From Paenibacillus glycanilyticus (GTDB lineage Bacteria; Bacillota; Bacilli; Paenibacillales; Paenibacillaceae), in contig NZ_JAMBNP010000002.1 in assembly GCF_023715145.1 (NCBI RefSeq), forward strand, positions 841,440 through 905,439: a stretch of DNA of 64,000 bases, in the 5' to 3' direction. Of the stretch, positions 45,344 to 53,512 are shown in pieces. Positions within the stretch are counted from its first letter, which is position 1; each line of letters starts with the position of its first letter. The notes beneath the pieces were generated by a model, which searched no databases, was not told the origin of the DNA, and saw nothing but the letters and a program-made list of their open reading frames with translations. A program made the position numbers and the translations under genes.

Positions 45344-46363
45344 CTAACGTGGTTCAACCAGATCTGATTTATAATTCAATATTTTTTCTTCGCTAAGCTT
45401 GCGAAGCATATAGTCGGCCCGAACGGTATAGGAGTGCGCGGCAGCGGCAATGACGGCATTTGCCCTGATCTGCTCCCGGAGTTCGGGCCGTTTATTGTAA
45501 TAAGCCATTAATCTGGCGGTCTCCTCTTCGGAAGAAGTAACCAGAAGGTCGCGGCCGGGAACAAACCACTTGCGAACCTCGGGCGTGTCATCGGTAATCA
45601 GTAATCCGCCGGAAGCCAGTATCTCGTAAGTTCGCTGGGTCAGCCGGTCGGTTGCGTTTTGCGGGCCCAGCACATAATCGACGGAGCTGTACACCTTGCT
45701 TGCATCCTGATAGGGAAGATAGTCATGGATGCGGGATGCAGGGATCGGTTTGCGGAAAATCCGCTTCATAGTCTTCCAGGACTGTCCGTACAGGTCGGTC
45801 TTGATGCCGGAGGACAGGAACGGGTTAACCAGCCTGCGCAGCGATTGAAATCTGTAATTGCGAGGATTTTTCCGGTACAGCCGGGAATATCCGTTTGCCA
45901 CAAGAGCTGCCGCTCCTTTATATTTCTGAAGCGGCTTTAACCGCCTGTGCACGCTAGAATCGCTGCCAAAATCCAAATGGGCTGCGCGAATGCCGAGCTG
46001 TTGAAACCGCTCAACGGTTGGCCGGTGAATCGAGAAAACAAAGTCAGGCTTTGTTCTGGCGATCAAAGGAAGGGATAACCGTCTCGTATAACCTGGATCT
46101 TCCGTTGACCAGTAGATATAAGGTACTCGCGCGTATTGAACAAGAGCGGCAATCCGCTCTTGTTTTTTGGGTCTGTCATTGGAAGGGGTCCAGCCTATTG
46201 CGATAATCAGATCGGGTTTGAACCGATCGATGGCTGAACGGGTCATGGATTGCGGCAAGCAGGTTTTCACCGCATGACCCAGCTTGCGGAAGCCGTTTGG
46301 AAGACCGTAAATCCACATCGGATGATTTTCCAGGAACAGGATGCGAAGCTTGCTTGTGCTCAT
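45344..46363 (-). CDS. CgeB-like glycosyltransferase (upstream copy)
   Basis: A 339-residue paralog of the neighbouring gene: KLRILFLENHPMWIYGLPNG, VPYIYWSTEDPGYTRRLSLP, GAAALVANGYSRLYRKNP, and QRTYEILASGGLLITDDTPE. The spacing of all blocks is the same, so both have the CgeB-type fold, but overall divergence suggests different sugar donors or acceptors. First gene of the minus-strand pair. Opposite strand to cotE and mutS, between them. A spore-surface glycan role is inferred from the family and from cotE. Confidence 0.85.
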   Translation of the reverse strand: MSTSKLRILFLENHPMWIYGLPNGFRKLGHAVKTCLPQSMTRSAIDRFKPDLIIAIGWTPSNDRPKKQERIAALVQYARVPYIYWSTEDPGYTRRLSLPLIARTKPDFVFSIHRPTVERFQQLGIRAAHLDFGSDSSVHRRLKPLQKYKGAAALVANGYSRLYRKNPRNYRFQSLRRLVNPFLSSGIKTDLYGQSWKTMKRIFRKPIPASRIHDYLPYQDASKVYSSVDYVLGPQNATDRLTQRTYEILASGGLLITDDTPEVRKWFVPGRDLLVTSSEEETARLMAYYNKRPELREQIRANAVIAAAAHSYTVRADYMLRKLSEEKILNYKSDLVEPR

Positions 46364-46564
46364 CGTTCACCCTCGATTTCAGCTCTAGATACTGGTCATT
46401 CTATTCATTAAAAGGATTAAGGTATAGGCTTCATCCCAGCCGTCACGGGCTTTTTCAAGCAGTGGCCGGCATGTCGGCCGTCCGTGCAGGTTGGCGCGCC
46501 GCATTTGGCTTGGTATAATAGCATAATGACGTTTTACAATGCTATGTACCTGGGAGGGGCAACA

Positions 46565-49261
46565 GTGGCTGGCTATACCCCGATGATTCAACAATATCTC
46601 GCAATAAAGGAACAAGCGAAAGACGCGTTCCTGTTTTTCCGTCTCGGCGATTTTTACGAGATGTTTTTTGACGATGCCATTAACGCATCGCGCGAGCTTG
46701 AAATTACATTAACGGGCAGAGAAGGCGGCATATCCGAGAAAATTCCGATGTGCGGCGTCCCTTATCATTCTGCCGAGAACTATATTGCAAGGCTGGTAGA
46801 AAAAGGCTACAAGGTTGCGGTCTGCGAGCAGGTCGAAGACCCGTCGGTTGCCAAAGGCGTTGTACGCCGCGAGATTGTCCGCGTTATAACACCGGGCACG
46901 GTGATGGAATCGAAATCGCTTGCCGATAAATCAAACAATTTTATCGTCTCGGTCGGATCCGTTTCTACGGCTTCCATCGGAATGGCGGCTTGTGATTTGT
47001 CGACGGGCGAGCTGTACGTAACCTCGCTTGCGTTTAACATCGATACCTTAATTGACGAGATTAACGTCTATCAGCCCGCAGAGATTGTTGGCGATGAGGC
47101 GCTGCTGGCGCAGCTGCGGGAGCAGGCGGTATGGAACCGTCCGGTTCTGCTGACGGTCCGCGTGCCGATGGAAGAAGACAAGCTCCGTCAGCAGTTCGAA
47201 GCGGCTCAGCTGGAGGGACTGAATGAGGCGCGCCACCGCGCGGTCAGCCTTTTGACAGGTTATCTCGAGGAGACGCAAAAACGCTCGCTTGGCCATGTGC
47301 GCACGATCCGTACATATGAGCCGAACCAATACATGATTTTGGATCACTATACCCGCCGCAATCTCGAATTGACGGAGACCGTTCGTGACAGAAGCAAGAA
47401 AGGCTCGCTTCTATGGCTGCTGGACCGTACTCAGACCTCGATGGGAGCAAGGCTTCTGCGCCGCTGGATTGATAAGCCGCTGCTGAACCGCTCGAAGATT
47501 GAAGAGCGTTACGAGGCCGTGGATGCTCTTTACCGCAATTTGATTGCGCGCGACGATATCCGCACGGAATTGAATCATATTTATGACCTGGAGCGTCTGG
47601 TTGGCCGATTAGCCTTCGGAAGCGCGAACGGCAGGGACATGAATGCGCTGAGAAGCTCCATCCGCCGTACCCCGCAGCTCGTTGATCTAGCGCGTCAAGC
47701 AGGCTCAGAACGGCTTCGTCAACTTGTTGACGGGCTTGACGACTGCTCCGATCTTGCAGATATGATCGAGACGGTTATTGTGGACGAGCCGCCCGTATCC
47801 ATTCGGGAAGGCGGACTTATCCGTGCCGGTTACGATGATTATCTGGATCAGCTGCGCGAAGCCAGCACGAACGGCAAGAAATGGCTTGCCGAGCTGGAAC
47901 GGCAGGAGCGGGAAGCTACGGGGATCAAGACCATCAAGATTGGTTTCAACAAAGTATTCGGCTATTATCTCGAGGTATCCAAGGGCAGCTTGTCGCAGCT
48001 GCCGGAGGGCCGTTATGAACGGAAGCAGACGCTGGCCAATGCCGAGAGGTTTGTAACACCGGAGCTGAAGGAGAAAGAACGGCTTATTCTTGAGGCCGAG
48101 GACAAAATGGTCGATTTGGAGTACGCGCGCTTCATCGAGCTCCGTGATCATCTAGCCCTGCAGCTTCACCGATTGCAGCGACTTGCCGAAGTCGTATCCG
48201 AGCTGGATGTCTATCAATCGCTGGCGACGGTAAGCGCGGAAAGAAGATTCGTCCGCCCGGTCATTACGGATCAATATGATCTCGTCATTGACGATGGCCG
48301 TCATCCGGTTGTTGAGGCCGTCATGGAAGGCGTGCCGTTTATCTCCAACGCAACAAATCTTCGCCGCGAGGAGCAGTCGATGCTGCTTATTACCGGACCG
48401 AATATGGCGGGTAAAAGCACGTATATGCGGCAGGTCGCCTTGATCTGCATCATGGCGCAGATCGGCTGCTTTGTACCGGCGAAGACGGCGGAAATTCCGA
48501 TGATTGACCGCATCTTTACCCGAATTGGCGCCGCGGATGATCTGATTGGCGGCCAAAGTACGTTTATGGTCGAGATGAAAGACATTCAGCTAATGACGGA
48601 AAAGGCGACAGCAAGCAGCCTCGTTATCATTGACGAGCTCGGACGCGGAACGTCAACCAGCGAAGGAATGGCGATTGCGCAGGCGGTTATTGAATTTGTT
48701 CATCATCATATCGGCTGCAAAGCGCTTGTCTCCACGCATTTTCACGAGCTGTCGCATCTGGAAGCTTCGCTGCCTTCGCTTGCGAACGCCTGTATGGCGG
48801 TTCAGGAAAGCGGAGATCATGTTACCTTCCTGCGCAAGCTGATCCCGGGGGCGGCAAGCACAAGCTACGGGATTTATTGTGCGAGGCTTGCGGGCTTGCC
48901 GAATTCCATTATTGACCGTGCGTACGTGCTGCTTGAGCATCTGGAAGCCGATGCTTCCGACAATCAGAATTCTTCGGCGGTCATTCCTGCAGCAACAGCA
49001 GCAGAAGCTCGGATATCTCCGTCTTATATGGCAGTTCCGGAACCGGAGCTCGTATTCAAGGAAACGGCTGCCGCCGTTCAGCTCTCGATCTTTGACGAGC
49101 CGGGGGCGCCGGTTGTGCATCAGCCGGAGTCGGGACGCCGCAAAGCGTCGCCGAAGGCCGAGCAGCTTGCGGATCAGCTGAAGAAGCTGGATTTGTTCAA
49201 CATGACGCCGATGCAGGCCATGCAATGGCTGAACGAGATGAAGCAGAAGCTGAACGATTAG
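46565..49261 (+). CDS. mutS: DNA mismatch repair protein MutS
   Basis: An 898-residue MutS ATPase that recognises mismatches. The mismatch-binding domain opens with YTPMIQQYLAIKEQAKDAFL and contains the F-Y-E wedge (LGDFYEMF). The clamp and lever lie between about 250 and 560. The ATPase has Walker A TGPNMAGKSTYM (K617), GAADDLIGGQSTFMVEM, and Walker B VIIDELGRGTST. The C-terminal region has a proline/alanine-rich linker and a final helix pair. The GTG start 46565 follows GGGAGGGG by 5 nt; a frame open further upstream lacks support. Starts the operon mutS-mutL and onwards. Confidence 0.97.
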   Translation: MAGYTPMIQQYLAIKEQAKDAFLFFRLGDFYEMFFDDAINASRELEITLTGREGGISEKIPMCGVPYHSAENYIARLVEKGYKVAVCEQVEDPSVAKGVVRREIVRVITPGTVMESKSLADKSNNFIVSVGSVSTASIGMAACDLSTGELYVTSLAFNIDTLIDEINVYQPAEIVGDEALLAQLREQAVWNRPVLLTVRVPMEEDKLRQQFEAAQLEGLNEARHRAVSLLTGYLEETQKRSLGHVRTIRTYEPNQYMILDHYTRRNLELTETVRDRSKKGSLLWLLDRTQTSMGARLLRRWIDKPLLNRSKIEERYEAVDALYRNLIARDDIRTELNHIYDLERLVGRLAFGSANGRDMNALRSSIRRTPQLVDLARQAGSERLRQLVDGLDDCSDLADMIETVIVDEPPVSIREGGLIRAGYDDYLDQLREASTNGKKWLAELERQEREATGIKTIKIGFNKVFGYYLEVSKGSLSQLPEGRYERKQTLANAERFVTPELKEKERLILEAEDKMVDLEYARFIELRDHLALQLHRLQRLAEVVSELDVYQSLATVSAERRFVRPVITDQYDLVIDDGRHPVVEAVMEGVPFISNATNLRREEQSMLLITGPNMAGKSTYMRQVALICIMAQIGCFVPAKTAEIPMIDRIFTRIGAADDLIGGQSTFMVEMKDIQLMTEKATASSLVIIDELGRGTSTSEGMAIAQAVIEFVHHHIGCKALVSTHFHELSHLEASLPSLANACMAVQESGDHVTFLRKLIPGAASTSYGIYCARLAGLPNSIIDRAYVLLEHLEADASDNQNSSAVIPAATAAEARISPSYMAVPEPELVFKETAAAVQLSIFDEPGAPVVHQPESGRRKASPKAEQLADQLKKLDLFNMTPMQAMQWLNEMKQKLND

Positions 49262-49291
49262 TAGTCTTATGTAAGAAAAGGAGGGCTGGGC

Positions 49292-51343
49292 ATGGGTAAA
49301 ATCCAAGTGCTGGACGAGCAGCTTGCCAACCAGATCGCAGCCGGCGAGGTTGTAGAGCGGCCGGCTTCCGTCATCAAGGAACTGGTCGAGAATGCCATAG
49401 ACGCCGGAAGCTCCGTTATCGATATTACCATTGAAGAAGGCGGGTTATCGTTTATACGGGTCACGGACAACGGCTCGGGCATCGAGCCCGGGGATATGGA
49501 AACCGCGTTCCAAAGGCATGCGACAAGCAAAATTTCGTCAAGCAGCGATTTGTTCAAGATCGCAAGTCTTGGCTTCCGGGGCGAGGCGCTGCCGAGTATC
49601 GCGGCCGTGTCCCGGCTGGAATGCGTGTCTTCCATGGATTCGACGGGCTTGGCGCAACGCCTTTCCATTGAAGGCGGGACCGTCATGGCAAATGAACCGG
49701 CGAATGCTCCGCAAGGCACGGACATGTCGGTGCGGGATTTATTTTATAACACGCCGGCAAGGCTGAAATATATGAAAGCCATCCAGACCGAGCTTGGCCA
49801 TATTACCGATTATGTGTACCGCATTGCCCTGGCGCATCCGGGTATAGCCATTACGCTGAAGCATAACGGTTCGGTTCTTCTCCGCACGCTTGGAACGGGA
49901 GACCGGCTGCAAGTTATTGCGGCCGTGTATGGAACGAATACGGCTAAGGCGATGCTGAAGGTGGAAGGCGAGACTTCGGATTATGATTTGCGAGGTTATA
50001 TCTCGAAGCCGGAGCTGACGAGGGCGAACCGCAACGGCATGACGGTTATCGTGAATGGCCGGTATATCCGCAGCCATGCGGTAAATCAGGCGATACTTCA
50101 GGCCTACCACACCCTGCTGCCCATCAACCGCTTCCCGATTGTGGTGCTCGAGATTGGCATGCATCCAAGCCTTCTGGACGTGAACGTCCATCCGTCCAAG
50201 ATGGAGGTCCGGTTCAGCAAGGAGAACGAGCTGCGCACGCTGGTGGAGCAGGCCGTTAAGGAAGCGCTTGGGCAGGTACGCCATATTCCCGGACCGGCAG
50301 AAAAAAAGGAACGGGAGAAGCCGTTATTCGTTCAGGATGCCATCTCCTTCCATCGGCCGGATCCGATGACTATGCCTTGGGGACAGGATCGCGGCTCTTC
50401 GGCAGACCCTAACGGAGCCGGCGTTTCCGGCACCGGAACGGCTTCGTCTGGCAGCAGCTTTGCTGCAAGCAAGCCAACGGGCTCACCGGCTGCCCATACA
50501 AGCTCCGCCTATAGCTCGTATTCGTCGTTTCCGCAGCCGCCAAAGCGTGATTATGTGCCAAAGGACGCGACGGAAAGACTGTATAAGCCTGCCGAACAGC
50601 GGGAGATATCCGTAAGAGAGGCGGCAGCGCCATGGGAGCAGGCTGCTCCTGCGCTACAGCGGGCGGAAGAGAGTGCTCCGCCGCCGCAGCTTGAGGATGC
50701 AGACGCGTCCGTAAGCCAGCAGGAGCAGGGGGAGCGGCTTCCGGAAGGAACGACCGCTTTTCCGGAGCTGTACTGGATCGGTCAGCTTCATGGGACGTAT
50801 ATTGTTGCGCAGGCTGAAGAAGGTTTATATCTGATAGACCAGCATGCGGCCCACGAACGGATTAATTACGAGTATTACTATCAGAAGTTTGGCAATCCCC
50901 AGGCGGCCAGCCAGCAGCTTCTTGTTCCGCTGACACTGGAATTTACATCCGGGGAAGCGGAGCAGCTCCGCGGAATGCTTGATTTATTCCGGGAGGCCGG
51001 GGTAGAGCTTGAATCATTTGGACCGCAGACTTTTCTAGTCCGTGCTTATCCCGAATGGTTCCCGCAGGGAGAGGAACAGGCGATTATCGAGGAGATGGCT
51101 GAACTGCTGCTCAGCGAGCGCAAGTCTATTCATATTGCAAAGCTGAGGGAAAAAGCGGCGATCATGTGCTCCTGCAAAGCTTCGATTAAAGCCAATGACC
51201 GGAAGACCCGGGAGGAAGGCGAAGTGCTGCTGGCCCGTCTTGCGGCGTGCAACCAGCCTTACACTTGTCCGCACGGCCGTCCGATCGTCGTTCATATTTC
51301 GACCTATCAGCTTGAGAAAATGTTTAAACGGGTGATGTCATGA
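49292..51343 (+). CDS. mutL: DNA mismatch repair protein MutL
   Basis: A 683-residue GHKL ATPase/endonuclease that links MutS recognition to strand removal. N-terminal motifs LANQIAAGEVVERPASVIKE, LVENAIDAGSS, TDNGSGIE, LGFRGEALPSIAAV, and RDLFYNTPARLKY are complete. A disordered Pro/Ser/Ala-rich linker spans about 340-480. The C-terminal domain has LIDQHAAHERINYE (the D-Q-H-A-x(2)-E-x(4)-E endonuclease motif, expected in bacteria without MutH) and CPHGRPIVVHIS. AGGAGGG precedes the ATG. The stop overlaps the next start (ATGA). Confidence 0.97.
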   Translation: MGKIQVLDEQLANQIAAGEVVERPASVIKELVENAIDAGSSVIDITIEEGGLSFIRVTDNGSGIEPGDMETAFQRHATSKISSSSDLFKIASLGFRGEALPSIAAVSRLECVSSMDSTGLAQRLSIEGGTVMANEPANAPQGTDMSVRDLFYNTPARLKYMKAIQTELGHITDYVYRIALAHPGIAITLKHNGSVLLRTLGTGDRLQVIAAVYGTNTAKAMLKVEGETSDYDLRGYISKPELTRANRNGMTVIVNGRYIRSHAVNQAILQAYHTLLPINRFPIVVLEIGMHPSLLDVNVHPSKMEVRFSKENELRTLVEQAVKEALGQVRHIPGPAEKKEREKPLFVQDAISFHRPDPMTMPWGQDRGSSADPNGAGVSGTGTASSGSSFAASKPTGSPAAHTSSAYSSYSSFPQPPKRDYVPKDATERLYKPAEQREISVREAAAPWEQAAPALQRAEESAPPPQLEDADASVSQQEQGERLPEGTTAFPELYWIGQLHGTYIVAQAEEGLYLIDQHAAHERINYEYYYQKFGNPQAASQQLLVPLTLEFTSGEAEQLRGMLDLFREAGVELESFGPQTFLVRAYPEWFPQGEEQAIIEEMAELLLSERKSIHIAKLREKAAIMCSCKASIKANDRKTREEGEVLLARLAACNQPYTCPHGRPIVVHISTYQLEKMFKRVMS

Positions 51344-52131
51344 TTGTAACAACCTCCGACAAGCCGTCGCAGAAGGCATTGGCTACTGCCAAACGGCTTG
51401 CGGGAGAACTATCTGCTCCGTACGTTGCGCGGGGCAGGCAGACGCTTCGGCAGATGGGAGAGAGGATGGAGATCATACGGCTCGTCGTCGTCACAGAAAA
51501 GGAAGTGCGATTTTACGACGGGCAGACGGAGTCTCCTCTCTATTTTCATCCCAGCATGGCGTTTGTAAGAGTGAAAAGGCTTCGCCGCGGGGAAAGCGAT
51601 CCGCTGGTTGAATTGACGGGCTGCGAGCCGGGGGACCGCGTGATTGACTGTACCGCGGGTCTTGCCTCGGATTCGCTCGTTTTCTCCTATGCGGCGGGAG
51701 AGTCGGGGGCAGTCACGGCAATCGAAAGCGAGCCGATCCTGTGCGCCGTCGTTCGCGAAGGGCTGGCGGGTTATCAGTCCGGTTTGCCGGATGTTGACGC
51801 GGCAATGCGCCGCATCGACATGATTAACGTCAATCACGCGGATTATCTGGCCGCACTGCCGGACAATAGTGTCGATATCGTATACTTCGATCCGATGTTC
51901 CGCCAGCCGATTCATGAATCGAATGCCTTGGAGCCGCTGCGCAAGCTGGCTAACGACAGTGCGCTGACTTCGGAAGCGGTTAATGAAGCGATACGGGTCG
52001 CGCGCAAAACGGTCGTTATGAAGGAGCATCGCGAGAGCGGAGAGTTTGAAAGGCTTGGATTTGAACGGCGGCATGTGAATACGTCGAAAATAGCTTATGG
52101 AGTGATAGAGGTTGCAGGAAGCAGCAAGTAA
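51340..52131 (+). CDS. SAM-dependent methyltransferase (SAM_MT/RsmJ-like family)
   Basis: A 263-residue methyltransferase of the PF04445-type group, commonly found between mutL and miaA in Bacillales. VIDCTAGLASDSLVFSYAAG is the SAM motif, DIVYFDPMFRQP the catalytic D-P-M-F motif characteristic of the RsmJ-like group, and RRIDMINVNHADYLAALPDN the adenine-binding part. RsmJ methylates guanine in 16S rRNA; whether this branch acts on rRNA is inference. Overlaps mutL by 4 nt and miaA by 20 nt, so all three are co-translated. Confidence 0.8.
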   Translation: MIVTTSDKPSQKALATAKRLAGELSAPYVARGRQTLRQMGERMEIIRLVVVTEKEVRFYDGQTESPLYFHPSMAFVRVKRLRRGESDPLVELTGCEPGDRVIDCTAGLASDSLVFSYAAGESGAVTAIESEPILCAVVREGLAGYQSGLPDVDAAMRRIDMINVNHADYLAALPDNSVDIVYFDPMFRQPIHESNALEPLRKLANDSALTSEAVNEAIRVARKTVVMKEHRESGEFERLGFERRHVNTSKIAYGVIEVAGSSK

Positions 52132-53119
52132 GGAACGCAAGCAGCCGCTGCTTGTGCTGGTGGGGCCGACGGCTGTAGGCAAGACGCAGCTCAGCCTCGA
52201 TCTCGCCAAGGCATGGAATGCGGAGATCATATCCGGAGATTCCATGCAGGTGTACAAGGAGATGGACATTGGCACGGCAAAGCTGCCGCTTGCCGAGCGT
52301 CAGGGAGTTGTCCATCATCTGATTGATATATGCGAACCCGAGGAGGCCTATTCGGTCGCGGATTTTCAGCAGCATTGCAGAGATTCGATTATGGATATTG
52401 CGGCAAGGGGCAAGCTTCCTTTTATAGTAGGAGGAACTGGGCTGTATATTGAATCCGTCTGTTATGGCTTCGAATTTAACGAGAACGGCTCGGATCCGGT
52501 TTTCCGGGACGAGCAGCAGCGTTACGCGGAGGAGAACGGGGCGGAAGCGCTCCATGCCAGGCTTGCGGAGGTAGATCCGAAGTCCGCCGAGCGGCTGCAT
52601 CCGAATGACCAGCGCAGAATTATCCGGGCCCTCGAGATCTACCATCTTTCCGGCGAGATGATGTCAGCCCAGCTGGAAAGACAGAAAAAAGAATCGCCGT
52701 ACGAATTGTGTATATTAGGCCTTACCATGGACAGGAAAGTGCTCTACTCTCGTATCGAGCAACGGATCGATCTCATGCTGGAGGATGGTCTGGTCGAGGA
52801 AGTAAGAGGGCTGCTTGATCGTGGCGTGACATCCGACTGCATTGCCATGCAGGGGCTTGGCTATAAGGAGATTGTGATGTACCTGCGCGGCGAATGCACG
52901 CTCGAAGCGGCTGTAGAACTGCTGAAACGGGATACAAGACGGTTCGCCAAACGCCAGCTTTCCTGGTTTCGTCACATGAAGGATATCGAGTGGATCGACA
53001 TGGGGGAAAATTTTCACAACAATTTACGGCGGATTCATGATATAATAGCAGGAAAGTTTCAAGTCAATCTTGAATATACTTCTAATCAATCTTTTTTAGA
53101 CGGGGGTAACGTCCAATGA
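52112..53119 (+). CDS. miaA: tRNA dimethylallyltransferase MiaA
   Basis: A 335-residue enzyme that adds dimethylallyl to A37 of tRNAs reading UNN codons. The P-loop is [18 protein letters not shown], followed by [33 protein letters not shown], and the tRNA-binding [20 protein letters not shown] and [14 protein letters not shown]. The start is TTG 52112 with GGAG 9 nt upstream, giving [20 protein letters not shown]; no ATG is available before the P-loop. The stop overlaps the hfq start by 4 nt, the classic miaA-hfq arrangement. Confidence 0.96.
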   Translation: MQEAASKERKQPLLVLVGPTAVGKTQLSLDLAKAWNAEIISGDSMQVYKEMDIGTAKLPLAERQGVVHHLIDICEPEEAYSVADFQQHCRDSIMDIAARGKLPFIVGGTGLYIESVCYGFEFNENGSDPVFRDEQQRYAEENGAEALHARLAEVDPKSAERLHPNDQRRIIRALEIYHLSGEMMSAQLERQKKESPYELCILGLTMDRKVLYSRIEQRIDLMLEDGLVEEVRGLLDRGVTSDCIAMQGLGYKEIVMYLRGECTLEAAVELLKRDTRRFAKRQLSWFRHMKDIEWIDMGENFHNNLRRIHDIIAGKFQVNLEYTSNQSFLDGGNVQ

Positions 53120-53358
53120 ACAAATCGATCAATATTCAAGATACTTTCTTGAACCAACTGCGTAAAGACAACATTCCGGTTACGGTTTTCTTAATGAACG
53201 GCTTTCAAATCAGAGGCGTTATTAAAGCGTTCGATAACTTTACGATCATTATCGACAGTGAAGGTCGTCAGCAAATGGTGTACAAGCACGCGATCTCGAC
53301 GTTTACTCCACAACGTAACGTATCATTGATGCAGGACAACAGTGCTTCGGAAGCATAG
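53116..53358 (+). CDS. hfq: RNA chaperone Hfq
   Basis: An 80-residue Sm-like hexameric RNA chaperone. Sm1 [20 protein letters not shown] and Sm2 YKHAIST, with the Q/F residues of the poly-U pocket (Q8, F41-type F), are intact, after the family N-terminus [15 protein letters not shown]. The C-terminal tail is short, as in Gram-positive Hfq. Translation is coupled to miaA by the ATGA overlap. Followed by a terminator. Confidence 0.97.
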   Translation: MNKSINIQDTFLNQLRKDNIPVTVFLMNGFQIRGVIKAFDNFTIIIDSEGRQQMVYKHAISTFTPQRNVSLMQDNSASEA

Positions 53359-53421
53359 AACGTAACGTTATTTGTGAAACCTTCTACTCGCAGGTAACGT
53401 TTAACTTGATAGCGGAAGGCA

Positions 53422-53454
53422 AGAACAACCCGCTCCAGCAGGGTTGTTCTTTTC
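53422..53454 (+). terminator. Terminator of the mutS-hfq operon
   Basis: AGAACAACCC (53422-53431) pairs with GGGTTGTTCT (53441-53450), then TTTC, 64 bp after the hfq stop and before the PBP gene. Confidence 0.85.
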
Positions 53455-53512
53455 ATTCCGGGGTATATTGAAGGATAGAGAAACAGATATTGGAATTACA
53501 GGAGGGAGCCAT

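Noticed and set aside
46484..46564. N-terminal extension of MutS
   Set aside because: The frame is open but GGGAGGGG before GTG 46565 and the family N-terminus place the start there.
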